Shown piece by piece: positions 54,189 to 63,720 of a stretch of DNA of 64,000 bases (position 1 is the first letter of the stretch; every line of letters starts with the position of its first letter). The stretch is taken from NCBI GenBank assembly GCA_963849605.1, contig CAWKHX010000015.1, forward strand, positions 620,001-684,000, in the 5' to 3' direction. The notes beneath the pieces were generated by a model that did not search any database, had not been told where the DNA came from, and saw only the letters and a program-made list of their open reading frames with translations. The stretch is from DASPHG01 sp963849605 (GTDB taxonomy: Bacteria; Actinomycetota; Thermoleophilia; Solirubrobacterales; Thermoleophilaceae). A program made the position numbers and the translations under genes.

Positions 54189-56849
54189 CTAGCGCGGCGC
54201 GCGCTTGGGGATCTCGACCACCTGCTGGAAGGTCGGCCGGTTCTGCCACGGGATCAGCGGCTGCGTGATGCCGCCGAGCGGCCGATGCCAGATCGCGTCG
54301 AAGCACGCCTGCTCGCCGTCGCGGCCCTCGTCGGCGCAGACGGGGTCCGCGTAGAGCTCGGCCGGGTCTGCCTCCGTCGCCTGCTGCAGCGTTTGCACGA
54401 GGACCTTCCGGCAGCGTTTGAGCGAGCCGTTCCCGCAATACGTGCGCGACCACCGTCCCCGGACACGCCGGCCCAGCAGAGTGCGCAGGTCCTTCTGGAC
54501 GAACGAGTACCAACCGTCCTGCCAGGCGCTGCCGACGTGGTCGCCGTGGTTGTTCGGGTGATTGTCGATGCCGTGCACCGCGACCATCGCGTCGAACAGC
54601 TTCTTCCCCAGCACCGGCTCGAACTCCGCGCGCACGAGCAGCGGCCACCAGGCATCCATGATCTGGATCGCCTCAGCGTGCTCGTAGGCGCCGTCCCCGT
54701 CCGCGTCGATCCTGTGTGCGCCGTCTCGCAACCACGCACGCAGCTTCTCGACCTCGTCGACGGGTTTACCGCGAAGGACCCTGAGGAGCCAGGGCAGCAC
54801 GGCATCACCGCGCAGGTCCACGGTCGCTGCGTCCGCCATCTGCTCGGCCAGCGCCGGCAGCGTGGCCTTGCGCGATCCGCGCACGAGCCGGCGGATGCGA
54901 TCGTCCAGCAGCTTCGAGCGGTAGACGGGCCCATAGCCCCAGTTGCCGTCGGCGGCGCCGTACCCGGGCGCCTGCTTGCCGTTCCAGTCGGTGAGGTATC
55001 GCTGGTCGATGACGCGCGGATGCTTGCGCCCTGGCGTCGAGCTGTCGATGAGCGACCGGCGCGTCGTCCCGGCGGGATCCCAGTGGCGCCACTGGTAGCG
55101 CTTGCGTCCGAGCGTCGGCAGGCTCGCGTCCACGCCCCGCGCGCGGATCGGGTTCGCGCCCGCGTTCTGGTAGGCGATGTGCTCGGAGTCCGCGTAGAAC
55201 CAGTTGAACGTGAACGGCACGAGCGCCGCGGCACGCTGGAAGTCGCGCGGGCCCTGGATCTCGCGCGGGTCGTTGAGGTGCGAGAAGGCAAGGCCCGAGT
55301 CGGTCTCGTGCCCGTATGTGCTGCGCAGGCGCGTGAAGACCACAGGCTTGCCCTTCACCTCGCCGCGCGCGATCACGATGCCCAGCGCGGTGCGCTCGAT
55401 CTTGAGCGTCTCGCTACCGGCCGGCGTCGGGTCCGCTGCGTTGGGGCTCCATTCGTTCGTGCGCTCGAGCACCTCGATCTCGCGGCAGCGGCCGCGGAAC
55501 CGGTAGTGGGTGCTGTCGCACAGCGCAACCGCGAACGTGTCCACGATGTCCTGCGCGGACGTCGTTGCGCTCCACGCGTAGTCGCGCCCGTGGCCGAGCT
55601 GGACGAAGAGGTTCACCCCGGGGAACGCGACGCCGCGGGCGTCGTAGCCGGGGGCGTGCACGTCCTGCTCGACGAGCACCTGGGGCGAGAAATAGGCGGT
55701 CTGCGGCCCGAAGACCACGACCGGATGACCGGACTCGGACTCGCGCGCGGACACGAGCAGCGCGTTCGATTCCGCATTCGGGAACGAGAGCAGCTTGCGC
55801 GTGTTCTCGCCCGGCGCCCCCGCCTTCTTGACGGTCTCGGCGAACTCGACCGTGCCGCCATCGGGCAGCGCGCGGCCGCGCGGGCGGCGCGGATGCCGCG
55901 CGTACGGGAACCGTTTGCCGTGGACGATCGTCGTGGCCTCCGGGTCGTCCACCGAGCGGAAGTCGCGCCACACCCGCTCGCCCTTTCGGCGGCCGAAGCG
56001 CTTGCGCGCCGCCTCGAGCGCCAGCGCCGAGTTCAGCTCCTCGCCGCCGCCGACGCCGAAGATCGCGCCCGCGACGGCGGCGGTCGCGACCACGTCCGCG
56101 GGCGTGAAGTCGTCCGGCCCGTCGAGGTCGTTGATCGCGGCGTACTCGCCGGGCATCTTCATCGGGTTCATCCGGGCCTCGGCGATGTACTCGTTCACGC
56201 CGTCCAGGTAGGCGCCCAGCTCCGTGCGCAGCTGGTCCGACTCCTCCTCGAACCCGCGCGGCCGGATCTCCGTCTGGCGGGTCAGCTCCTCCTCGGTGTA
56301 GGGCGCGACCGACCACATGAGCGCGTCGAAGGCGCGGTTGGCGGGCGCGCCGCCGGCGAACGACGACAGCTGGCCGCGCCCGAGGTGGCGGAAGATGTCC
56401 ATGAAGAAGAGCCGGTCCTCGGCGGTCGCGTAGCCGATGCCGAACATCGCGCCCTCACGGGAGTCGGAGTAGATGTGCGGCACGCCGAAGTCGGCGTCGC
56501 GGACGATCGTGACGTCGTCGCGCGGGCTGTAGGTGCGGTCGACCGCGCCCTGCACGCCGAACCCGGCGTCCTTGTAGAGCGTGTCGAGGGTGCCCGCGTC
56601 GAAGGGCCGCGGCGCGGTGATGAGGTCGCGGTAGAGCGGCAGCTGGTCGCTCGAGTGCGCGGGCCGCACGCCGGTCGCAAGGAACGCGCCCAGCTCGACG
56701 GCGTTCGAGAGGCCGCGCGAGCCGGGCGGGAGGATGTTGCGGATGCCGCCGGCGTCGTTCGTGCCGTAGGGCTGAGGCACGGGGGCCGCGGCGGCGGGCC
56801 CGGCGACGAGCGCGGCGATGACGAGGGTGGCTGCCCCGAGCTTCGTCAC
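54189..56849 (-). CDS. Secreted penicillin acylase family (Ntn) amidohydrolase
   Basis: 886 aa. Sec signal (LGAATLVIAALVAGPAAAAP). Ntn hydrolase made as one chain and cut before the catalytic Ser. The expected site is FPNAESNALLVSA, with Ser361 as new N-terminus of the beta subunit. Other family features: DVTIVRDADFGVPHIYSDSR, GYATAEDRLFFMDIFRH, and AWSATTSAQDIVDTF. Such enzymes cleave amide bonds of acyl-homoserine lactones, penicillins or lipoamides. The start overlaps the end of the next gene by 4 nt. Confidence 0.88.
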   Translation of the reverse strand: MTKLGAATLVIAALVAGPAAAAPVPQPYGTNDAGGIRNILPPGSRGLSNAVELGAFLATGVRPAHSSDQLPLYRDLITAPRPFDAGTLDTLYKDAGFGVQGAVDRTYSPRDDVTIVRDADFGVPHIYSDSREGAMFGIGYATAEDRLFFMDIFRHLGRGQLSSFAGGAPANRAFDALMWSVAPYTEEELTRQTEIRPRGFEEESDQLRTELGAYLDGVNEYIAEARMNPMKMPGEYAAINDLDGPDDFTPADVVATAAVAGAIFGVGGGEELNSALALEAARKRFGRRKGERVWRDFRSVDDPEATTIVHGKRFPYARHPRRPRGRALPDGGTVEFAETVKKAGAPGENTRKLLSFPNAESNALLVSARESESGHPVVVFGPQTAYFSPQVLVEQDVHAPGYDARGVAFPGVNLFVQLGHGRDYAWSATTSAQDIVDTFAVALCDSTHYRFRGRCREIEVLERTNEWSPNAADPTPAGSETLKIERTALGIVIARGEVKGKPVVFTRLRSTYGHETDSGLAFSHLNDPREIQGPRDFQRAAALVPFTFNWFYADSEHIAYQNAGANPIRARGVDASLPTLGRKRYQWRHWDPAGTTRRSLIDSSTPGRKHPRVIDQRYLTDWNGKQAPGYGAADGNWGYGPVYRSKLLDDRIRRLVRGSRKATLPALAEQMADAATVDLRGDAVLPWLLRVLRGKPVDEVEKLRAWLRDGAHRIDADGDGAYEHAEAIQIMDAWWPLLVRAEFEPVLGKKLFDAMVAVHGIDNHPNNHGDHVGSAWQDGWYSFVQKDLRTLLGRRVRGRWSRTYCGNGSLKRCRKVLVQTLQQATEADPAELYADPVCADEGRDGEQACFDAIWHRPLGGITQPLIPWQNRPTFQQVVEIPKRAPR

Positions 56850-57475
56850 AGGTCGGACAGGATCGCATTTGTGACGAGCCGCGCCGCCGGTCCCGCAGGC
56901 AGGTTCGCCACGCGCGCGTCGCCCGACACCATCTCGACGTCGCCGTCCTTCGCCTCGAGCTCGCCGTCGAGCCGGATCGGCACCGGCGCGCCCGAGAACG
57001 GCGCAGTGCCGCCGACGATCGAGCCGATCAACCCGCCGAGAGGGCCGAACTGCTCGCCCGCCACGCGCCCGAGGTCCTGGAGCGTCGCGGTCGCGTCGGT
57101 CTCGATCCGGTAGTGCCCGTCTCCGAGCCCCTCGAGGCTGAAGCTCGCAACCTGGAACGGGTCGGCCTCGACGTCGGTGAGGTCGATGTCGACCTCGTCG
57201 AACTTGTTCAGGCGATCGAAGGCGTCCTCGTCCGGGTCCTCGAAGTCGACCTCGAGGCCGCTGCCCGTGATTTCGAGCCGGTCGCCGTGCCCGGCGAGCA
57301 GCCTGATCGCCGGCACCGCGCTGAGCTCAACGTCGGCGTGCCCGCCGTGCTCCTCCAGGCGGTCCTCGACCCGTCCCTCGAGGTACGGCGGCAGCAGGAA
57401 ATGCGTCCCGATCGCGATAAGAACCACGATCCCCGCCACCACGGCGGCCAGAAGTCGAATCCGGGAACGGGCCAT
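56846..57475 (-). CDS. LmeA-like (DUF2993) membrane-anchored protein
   Basis: 209 aa. An N-terminal membrane anchor (RIRLLAAVVAGIVVLIAIGT) is followed by EGRVEDRLEEHGGHADVELS, an all-beta lipid-binding-like domain as in DUF2993/LmeA proteins of actinobacteria. In mycobacteria LmeA affects lipomannan maturation; the role here is unknown. First gene of a three-gene minus-strand run with the acylase and hydrolase. Confidence 0.7.
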   Translation of the reverse strand: MARSRIRLLAAVVAGIVVLIAIGTHFLLPPYLEGRVEDRLEEHGGHADVELSAVPAIRLLAGHGDRLEITGSGLEVDFEDPDEDAFDRLNKFDEVDIDLTDVEADPFQVASFSLEGLGDGHYRIETDATATLQDLGRVAGEQFGPLGGLIGSIVGGTAPFSGAPVPIRLDGELEAKDGDVEMVSGDARVANLPAGPAARLVTNAILSDL

Positions 57476-57497
57476 ACAATCGACTGAAGTTTGACCG

Positions 57498-57587
57498 GGA
57501 GAGGTGGCCGAGTGGCTGAAGGCACTCGCCTGCTAAGCGAGTAGGGGGCTAATAGCTCTCTCGAGGGTTCGAATCCCTCCCTCTCCG
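57498..57587 (+). tRNA. tRNA-Ser (anticodon GCU)
   Basis: 90 nt. Acceptor GGAGAGG pairs with CCTCTCC, discriminator G. The anticodon loop CTGCTAA between CTCGC and GCGAG gives GCT. Long class II variable arm. A TACAAT -10-like box at 57475-57480 lies upstream. CCA is not encoded. Confidence 0.95.
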
Positions 57588-57600
57588 CTCTCCGTCTCGC

Positions 57601-57801
57601 CTACGGCACTACGACGTTCTTCACCTCCGCCATGTAGCGCCCGGCGGCGGCGGAGGCCTCATCCGGCGTGCTTCCGCCCTCCCGCGCGCCCATATAGGCC
57701 GCGTACCAGTCCCACCAGTCGTGCGGCGGGGCCGCCTTCTCGAACGCATCGTGATGCTCGGCCGTCTCGTGCAGCAGGTCGGCGCGAGCGGCGACATCCA
57801 T
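57601..57801 (-). CDS. Small protein, unknown function
   Basis: 66 aa from the ATG at 57801 (MDVAARADLLHETAEHHDAF). Aromatic-rich centre HDWWDWYAAYMGAREGG. It starts 2 nt after the stop of the VOC gene and is surely co-transcribed with it. Similar short sequences accompany VOC-family proteins in actinobacteria, but no function is known to me. Confidence 0.65.
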   Translation of the reverse strand: MDVAARADLLHETAEHHDAFEKAAPPHDWWDWYAAYMGAREGGSTPDEASAAAGRYMAEVKNVVVP

Positions 57802-57803
57802 CG

Positions 57804-58286
57804 TCACACCCGACCCGGGAGCCGCTCGGTGATCTCCTGCAGGTGCCACTGGTTACCGTCCGGATCCTCGAAGGACGCCCGGTTGGCGTACGAGCGTTGC
57901 TCGGGGTCGGGGCCAGGAAGCACGCCCTTCTCGAGGTCGAGGTGCCAGACCTCGCTGACGTCGACGCCGCGGCCGATCAGGTCGTCACGGGCCGCGTCGA
58001 GGTCCTCGACGACCAGGATCATGCTCTGCGCCGAGCCCGGTGTCGCAGTTGTCAAGCCCTCTCCGAAGTGGATCGAAGCCGGGGAGCTCGGTGGCGTGAA
58101 CTGCACCCCGCGGATGTCCGGACCGGGTTTGAAGTCGATGTCGAGACGCCATCCCAGGCTCAGGTAGAAGGCCTTCGCGCGGTCGACGTCGGCGACCGGC
58201 AACGTCGTGACCTCGAACGCCATCGGGTAGCCAGGAGCGCTGGACATCTCCGTTGTGGAGTCGCCACTCAGCTGCGTACTGCTCAT
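57804..58286 (-). CDS. VOC (glyoxalase/dioxygenase-like) family protein
   Basis: 160 aa from the ATG at 58286, with GGGGGAGG upstream; the frame is open further but into the MFS gene. The fold pattern is PVADVDRAKAFYLSLGWRLD, RGVQFTPPSSPASIHFGEGL, MILVVEDLDAARDDLIGRGV and FEDPDGNQWHLQEIT. The last segment contains the metal-binding Glu expected in VOC proteins. Substrate unknown. Confidence 0.8.
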   Translation of the reverse strand: MSSTQLSGDSTTEMSSAPGYPMAFEVTTLPVADVDRAKAFYLSLGWRLDIDFKPGPDIRGVQFTPPSSPASIHFGEGLTTATPGSAQSMILVVEDLDAARDDLIGRGVDVSEVWHLDLEKGVLPGPDPEQRSYANRASFEDPDGNQWHLQEITERLPGRV

Positions 58287-58363
58287 GGGGACCTCCCCCG
58301 TTGAGGGTCGGCCTACCTTCGCCCTCGCCTCAGCGGAAGTCAAGCTCCCGCCCGCGGCGACGG

Positions 58364-59770
58364 CTAGGCGCCCACCTCGACCGTCTCCGATCGCTCCTCC
58401 GCGAGCTGCGCGTGGAAGCTCTCCAGGTCCGAGCCGTGGGGCTCGAGCTTCACCAGCGCGAACCCCAGGAGCACGAGCAGCGAGAAGCCGGCGAGGTACA
58501 TGAAGCCGGGCTCGAGCGCTGACAGCGTCGCCTCGGGGTCGATCGGGTCGTCGCTTCCCGCGATCAGGCCGACGCCCGCCGGGCCGATGATCCGGCCCAA
58601 GCCGCTCATCATCCAGGCGAGGCCCATCCCGTGCGTGCGCATCGCGGTGGGGTAGATCTCGGACGTGTACGGCGCGAGGTTGGCGAAGCCGCCGTCGACG
58701 AAGAAGGCCGCGCACGCGAGCGCGATCAGGAACAGGGAGGCGCCGCCGATCTCGGTCTCGCCGCTGAACGCCGCGACGGCGAGGAACGCCGGCGCCCCGA
58801 TCCCCATCAGCAGGCCGCAGACACGCCGGCCGACGCGCTGGGGGAAGAACGAGAAGAACAGGCGGCCGGCGAACGCGCCGAGGATCACGACCACGAACAG
58901 GGCGGCGGCCTCGTCGGAGTCCACTTCGAGGATCTGCTCGAGGAAGCTGGGCCCCCAGAGGAACACGCCGGCCACCGCGGCCGACGCGCCGATCCAGGCG
59001 AGCGTCGTCACCACCACGCTCGACCGGTAGCGGAGCAGCTCGCGGTATCCCGTGTGGCGCTCCGGCTCGACGTCCGCCTCGAGCGACAGCTCGCTCTCGT
59101 CGCGCATCGTCAGCCACGCGATGACGCTGCGGGCCTCCTCCTTGCGTCCCTGGTCGAGCAGCCACCGCGGCGACTCGCGCACGTAGAAGATCGTGAAAGC
59201 GACCGAGATCAGCGGCAGCAGCCCGAGGAGGAAGATCGCGCGCCAGTTCGGGTCGAGCGCCGCGGCGGCGCCGGCCGCGCCGAGGATGCCGATCGGCACC
59301 ATCGCCGTGGTGACGAATCCGACGATCCGCGTGCGGAGCCGCGTCGGCGTGAACTCGAGCACCATCGGCACGGCGATCACGGCCACGCCGGCCACGCCCG
59401 TGCCGACGATGAAGCGGAAGATCGTGATGAACCACCAACCCTCGTCGGGGGCGAGTGCCATCGCTCCCGTGCCGAGCGAGAAGATCGTGAGCCCGGCGAT
59501 GAGCGGCCGGCGGCGGCCGTGGCTCTGGCCGAGCCGCCCCCAGATGATGCTGCCGACGATCGCGCCGAAACCGGCGCTCAGCAGCATCGCGGTGGCCTCG
59601 CCGAACGTGAGCGACCACTCGTCGTTCAGGATCGGGACGACGAACGCGATCAGGAAGAAGTCGAACAGGTCGAGGACGGCTCCGACCATGCACGCGCCCA
59701 TCAGGATCACGTAGCGCCGGTTGATTGGCGCGTCGTCGAGCGCGCGCAGCATCCCTACCTGCTCCCCCAT
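58364..59770 (-). CDS. MFS transporter (metabolite:H+ symporter type)
   Basis: 468 aa, about 12 membrane helices. LGQSHGRRRPLIAGLTIFSL is the MFS loop 2-3 signature and ESPRWLLDQGRKEEA matches the sugar-porter/AAHS type. LDLFDFFLIAFVVP in helix 1 suggests an organic acid or aromatic acid carrier rather than sugar. Neighbouring genes do not reveal the substrate. Confidence 0.85.
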   Translation of the reverse strand: MGEQVGMLRALDDAPINRRYVILMGACMVGAVLDLFDFFLIAFVVPILNDEWSLTFGEATAMLLSAGFGAIVGSIIWGRLGQSHGRRRPLIAGLTIFSLGTGAMALAPDEGWWFITIFRFIVGTGVAGVAVIAVPMVLEFTPTRLRTRIVGFVTTAMVPIGILGAAGAAAALDPNWRAIFLLGLLPLISVAFTIFYVRESPRWLLDQGRKEEARSVIAWLTMRDESELSLEADVEPERHTGYRELLRYRSSVVVTTLAWIGASAAVAGVFLWGPSFLEQILEVDSDEAAALFVVVILGAFAGRLFFSFFPQRVGRRVCGLLMGIGAPAFLAVAAFSGETEIGGASLFLIALACAAFFVDGGFANLAPYTSEIYPTAMRTHGMGLAWMMSGLGRIIGPAGVGLIAGSDDPIDPEATLSALEPGFMYLAGFSLLVLLGFALVKLEPHGSDLESFHAQLAEERSETVEVGA

Positions 59771-59786
59771 GTGACGATTAGATCAG

Positions 59787-60605
59787 GTGCCAGGCCTTCT
59801 GATCACCGGTTCCTCGGGCTATCTCGGCGGCGAGCTCGCGCGCCGGGCGCCCGACGCGACCGGCACTTACCTGACCGCCGCCAGGCCCGGCGCCGTCCGG
59901 CTCGACGTGCGCGACGCGGACGCCGTTGCGCGGCTCGTGGCCGAGGTGCGCCCGGCGGCGGTGATCCACACGGCCTACAGCGAGGCCGGCGATGACCACG
60001 CGCGCGAGGTCAATGTCGACGGCGCTCGCAACGTCGCGCGAGCGGCCGCGGACGCCGGCGCGCGGCTCGTGCACGTCTCGACCGACCTCGTCTTCGACGG
60101 CACCCTCGGCCGCCCGTACACCGAGGACGACGAGGCGCGGCCGATGATGGAGTACGGGCGCCAGAAGCTCGCGGGGGAGGCGGCGGTGCGCGAGACGCTG
60201 CCGTCCGCGCTCGTCGTGCGCACGTCGCTGATCTACGGCGGCACCGAGCCGAGCCGCCACGAGCGCGTCGTGCTCGATGCGGCTGACGGCGCCGCGGCCG
60301 CGCGCTTCTTCAGCGACGAGCTGCGCAGCCCGGTGCAGGTGGGGGACCTTGCCTCGGCGCTGCTGGCGTTGGCGGCGTCCGAGACATCCGGGGTCCTGCA
60401 CGTGGCGGGCGCCGACGACGTCAGCCGGTATGAGTTCGCCCGCCTCGTCGCCGCTGCCGCGGGCCGCGATCCGGACCGGCTCGAGAGCGCGCTGGCATCG
60501 GAGCACCCGGACCCGCGCCCGATCGACTGCCGGCTTGATTCCTCGCGCGCGCGTGCGCGCGACGGGGTCGAGCTGCGGGGCGTGCACGAGGTCCTGGGCG
60601 GCTGA
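59787..60605 (+). CDS. NAD(P)-dependent epimerase / dTDP-4-dehydrorhamnose reductase-like SDR
   Basis: 272 aa, GTG start. GSSGYLGGELARR binds the nucleotide; AVIHTAYSEAGDDHAREVNV, HVSTDLVFDG and EYGRQKLAGE (catalytic Tyr and Lys) match RmlD-type reductases. Without other rhamnose genes nearby, the substrate is uncertain. It diverges from the MFS gene. Confidence 0.82.
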   Translation: MPGLLITGSSGYLGGELARRAPDATGTYLTAARPGAVRLDVRDADAVARLVAEVRPAAVIHTAYSEAGDDHAREVNVDGARNVARAAADAGARLVHVSTDLVFDGTLGRPYTEDDEARPMMEYGRQKLAGEAAVRETLPSALVVRTSLIYGGTEPSRHERVVLDAADGAAAARFFSDELRSPVQVGDLASALLALAASETSGVLHVAGADDVSRYEFARLVAAAAGRDPDRLESALASEHPDPRPIDCRLDSSRARARDGVELRGVHEVLGG

Positions 60606-60642
60606 CCCGCAAGAAAGCGCCAAAAGCTGCGTTTGGTCCTTT

Positions 60643-62817
60643 ATGCAAACCATTCGCCGCCGTCTTCCCGTCCTGTTCCTCGCGCTGCTCACGCTGGCGC
60701 TCGTCCCCGGCCAGGCCGGCGCCGCCAAGAGGCCGGCCGCCGCGAAAACCGCGTCGGCGTTCGACTACTCGGCCCAGGCGGGCAAGCTCACGCAGCCGAA
60801 GTACGAGACCCAGCGGGAGGTCATCCAGCTGCCCGCCTACGACGGCGAGCTGCTCTACATCGAGGTCGTGAAGCCGACGGCCGAGGGGCACTGGCCCGTG
60901 ATCCTCGAGGCGAGCCCCTACCACGGCACGATCGCCGATCGAGCCGGGACGCGGATTCTTCCGGGGCCCAAGGACGCTGACGGCAAGCCGATCGGCCTAA
61001 CCGGCTACTTCGCGCCGCGCGGGTATGCGGTCGTGATGATGGACCTGCGCGGCACCGGCCGCAGCCAGGGCTGCCTCGACCACCTGGGCCCGAAGGACGG
61101 GCGCGACCTCGAGCAGGTCGTCGAGTGGGCGGCGAGCCGCGAGTGGTCGAACGGGCGTGTCGGCATGACGGGGCACTCCTACGTCGGCTCGACGCCGTCG
61201 GTTGCCGCGGCGCAGCGTCCCGACGGCCTCAAGACGATCGTCCCCAGCGCGGGCCTCGCGTCGATGTACCACCACCAGTTCCAGGCGGGGGTGCCGTACT
61301 TCCTCCAGTGGACCGGCGTCCAGTGGTCCTACAACTACCTGACGGTCGCAGCGGACCTGCCTCCGGTGGGCGCGGAGCCGGTCCAGGGCGCCAACACCGG
61401 CGACGACTTCGGCAACAACCCGGAGGAGACGGGCTGCGGCGCGCCCCAGTCGGCGCTCGTCTCGGGTGAGAACCAGTTCTCGGGGAGGTACTCGGACTGG
61501 CACCTGCAGCGCGACTGGAACAACGGTGCGACGAAGGCGGACATCCCCGTGTTCGCCGTTCACGGTGTGAACGACAACGCCGCGCGCGTAGGTGCGCTCG
61601 AGTGGTTCTTCGAGCGCCGCAACCCGCAGGACAAGCTGTGGCTGGGCCAGTGGGACCACGGCGTCGGGTGCTGCCCGAACCGGAGGGGGACCCAGTGGAC
61701 CGAGGCGCTCCACGCCTGGTTCGACAAGCAGCTCGCCCAGCGCAAGGTCAACACCGGCCCGCCGATCGAGGTGTTCATGTCCGACGACCAGACGTTCAGC
61801 AACGTCACGTCGGGCGCACGGACCGAGATCCTCACGGGGAAGACCTGGCCGGTCGCAGACGACAAGATCACCTTCTACCCGGACGCCGACGGCGGCATGA
61901 GCCGCACGGCGCCGACGGAGGAGGGGTCGCAGTCGTTCACCGGGACAGCGGAGGGCTTCGCTGACTCGAGCTGGACGAGCGGCGTCAGTTTCGCCACCGA
62001 GCCGTTCGAGCAGGACGTCGTGATGGCGGGTCTCCCGACGATGGAGCTGGTCGCTTCGGTGACGGCGCCGCGCGTGCACCTGATCGCAAACCTGCTCGAC
62101 GAGGGGCCCGACGCGGAGGGTGAGCCTCAGCGGCGGCGCCTCAGCCAGTTCGCGATCAACCCCGAGCTGCGCAACGGAATCGCAACGGTCACGCCGGTCG
62201 TTCCGGGTGAGCGCTACACGATGGAGCCGCCTGGCTTCGCGATGGCGCAACACCTGCGCGCGGGACACAGGCTCGTGCTCCAGGTGACGACGTCGGATCC
62301 CGACAAGGCACCGCTCTTCGCCGAGGACCCGAACGTGTCTGTCTTCACCGGGCCGGAGGGCACGAACGTGACCGTGCCCGTCGTGACCGCGCCGACGCTC
62401 GCGGCGGACACGGTGCCGCTCGCGGAGCCGGTGGCGAGTGCGCCCGCGCAGGCGCCGGTCGAAGGCTCGATCACGACTGCCGCACCCGGCGGTGGCGTGA
62501 TGGTCGACGACGTGACGAGCCAGTACCTCCAGTTCGAGGTCCTGGCCGACCACGACAACGCGACGATGCAGGGCGTGGCGACGCCTGCCCAGTCGGCTGA
62601 CCTCGACCTCTACCTCGACCGCCAGGGGGCCGACGGCAGCTGGACGCAGGTAGCCGGCGGGACCAACAACGGCGATCTGGACGGGGAGGAGATCGCCACT
62701 GGGCGGCTCCTGCCGGGTATCTATCGGCTCGAGGTCCACAACTTCCTCGGCCCACCCGGCAACGAGGTGGCGATCAAGTTGACGTTCTTCGACTCGGCCG
62801 GGGTCGCCGGGTCCTGA
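60643..62817 (+). CDS. Secreted X-Pro dipeptidyl-peptidase / CocE-type serine hydrolase
   Basis: 724 aa, ATG at 60643 with a Sec signal (RLPVLFLALLTLALVPGQAGA). The catalytic triad is visible: Ser179 in GMTGHSYVGS, Asp311 in VHGVNDNAAR and His339 in QWDHGVGCC. The C-terminal jelly-roll domain of the family follows, and a further beta-rich extension to residue 724. It hydrolyses esters or X-Pro peptides outside the cell. Confidence 0.87.
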   Translation: MQTIRRRLPVLFLALLTLALVPGQAGAAKRPAAAKTASAFDYSAQAGKLTQPKYETQREVIQLPAYDGELLYIEVVKPTAEGHWPVILEASPYHGTIADRAGTRILPGPKDADGKPIGLTGYFAPRGYAVVMMDLRGTGRSQGCLDHLGPKDGRDLEQVVEWAASREWSNGRVGMTGHSYVGSTPSVAAAQRPDGLKTIVPSAGLASMYHHQFQAGVPYFLQWTGVQWSYNYLTVAADLPPVGAEPVQGANTGDDFGNNPEETGCGAPQSALVSGENQFSGRYSDWHLQRDWNNGATKADIPVFAVHGVNDNAARVGALEWFFERRNPQDKLWLGQWDHGVGCCPNRRGTQWTEALHAWFDKQLAQRKVNTGPPIEVFMSDDQTFSNVTSGARTEILTGKTWPVADDKITFYPDADGGMSRTAPTEEGSQSFTGTAEGFADSSWTSGVSFATEPFEQDVVMAGLPTMELVASVTAPRVHLIANLLDEGPDAEGEPQRRRLSQFAINPELRNGIATVTPVVPGERYTMEPPGFAMAQHLRAGHRLVLQVTTSDPDKAPLFAEDPNVSVFTGPEGTNVTVPVVTAPTLAADTVPLAEPVASAPAQAPVEGSITTAAPGGGVMVDDVTSQYLQFEVLADHDNATMQGVATPAQSADLDLYLDRQGADGSWTQVAGGTNNGDLDGEEIATGRLLPGIYRLEVHNFLGPPGNEVAIKLTFFDSAGVAGS

Positions 62818-62834
62818 GCCGGATGTAGCGGCTA

Positions 62835-62863
62835 GGTTGCGGCTCGCTTTGCGAGTCGCAACC
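62835..62863 (+). promoter_or_regulatory. xthA: Strong hairpin over the xthA start codon
   Basis: GGTTGCGGCTCGC (62835-62847), loop TTT, GCGAGTCGCAACC (62851-62863): 13 base pairs in RNA, one of them G-U. It includes both candidate TTG starts of xthA and would hide the start when transcribed. Confidence 0.6.
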
Positions 62864-63712
62864 TGGAACGTCAACTCGCTCAAGATGCGCATGCCGCGCG
62901 TCCTCGAGCTGCTGGAGCAATACCGGCCGCACCTGCTCGCGCTGCAGGAGACGAAGAGCGAGCCGGACGCGTTCCCGGACCTCGAGCTCGCGGCCGCCGG
63001 CTACAAGGCGGTTCACCACAGCGCCGGGCGGTGGGCGGGTGTCGCGCTTGTGGTGCCCGAGGAGGCGGAGGTCGCGAACGTGTGCGCCGGCCTCGAGGGT
63101 GAGCCCGCACGCGACGAGGCACGCTGGATCGAGGCGGACGTCGACGGCGTGCGCGCGGTGAGCGTGTACGTCCCGAACGGCCAGGCGATCGGAGCGCCGG
63201 CGTTCGCGGACAAGATGCGCTTCCTGGAGGCGATCGCCGAGCGCGTGCCAGAGCTGGTGGCCGACGATCGCCCCGTCGTGATCGCCGGCGACTTCAACGT
63301 CTGCCGCACCGACCTCGACGTGTACGACCCGGCCGCGTTCGTCGGCGAGACGCATGTCACGGAGGACGAGCGCGCTCGCTTCGAGGCGATCCTCGACGCC
63401 GGGCTCGTCGACACGTTCCGCCATTTGCACCCGGACACGACGGCCTACACCTGGTGGGATTACCGCGCCGGCAACTTCCACAAGGGCCTCGGCCTGCGGA
63501 TCGATTATGTGCTCACCACGCCGGCGCTGGCGGACCAAATGGAGCGAGCGGGGATGGCGCGCGACTACCGCAAGGGCAAGAAGCCCTCCGACCACGCGCC
63601 CCTTTTCGTGCAGGTCGGTCCTGAGACGGACGGACATCACCGTTCCGGATGCCTCCGACTCGAAGCAGGTGTAAAACACAACCTTCCGGCTCGTGGCGCG
63701 TTGTTCCCGTAG
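62849..63712 (+). CDS. xthA: Exodeoxyribonuclease III (AP endonuclease)
   Basis: About 287 aa. The TTG at 62849 gives RVATWNVNSLKMRMPRVLEL, the canonical N-terminus; a TTG at 62837 is also possible. Motifs: LLALQETKSE (metal Glu), SVYVPNG, VVIAGDFNVCRTDLD, LRIDYVLTT and PSDHAPLFV. It repairs abasic sites. The tail after the DHAPL motif is about 30 residues longer than usual. Confidence 0.93.
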   Translation: MRVATWNVNSLKMRMPRVLELLEQYRPHLLALQETKSEPDAFPDLELAAAGYKAVHHSAGRWAGVALVVPEEAEVANVCAGLEGEPARDEARWIEADVDGVRAVSVYVPNGQAIGAPAFADKMRFLEAIAERVPELVADDRPVVIAGDFNVCRTDLDVYDPAAFVGETHVTEDERARFEAILDAGLVDTFRHLHPDTTAYTWWDYRAGNFHKGLGLRIDYVLTTPALADQMERAGMARDYRKGKKPSDHAPLFVQVGPETDGHHRSGCLRLEAGVKHNLPARGALFP

Positions 63713-63720
63713 GAGGAACC

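Noticed and set aside
53793..57113. 1106-codon plus-strand open frame
   Set aside because: It is antisense to the hydrolase, penicillin acylase and LmeA-like genes, which all have good motifs; long shadow frames are expected at this GC content.
45680..57587. Two tRNA-Ser genes as possible attachment sites of an integrated element
   Set aside because: No integrase, no phage gene and no duplicated tRNA 3' end is visible between or beside them.
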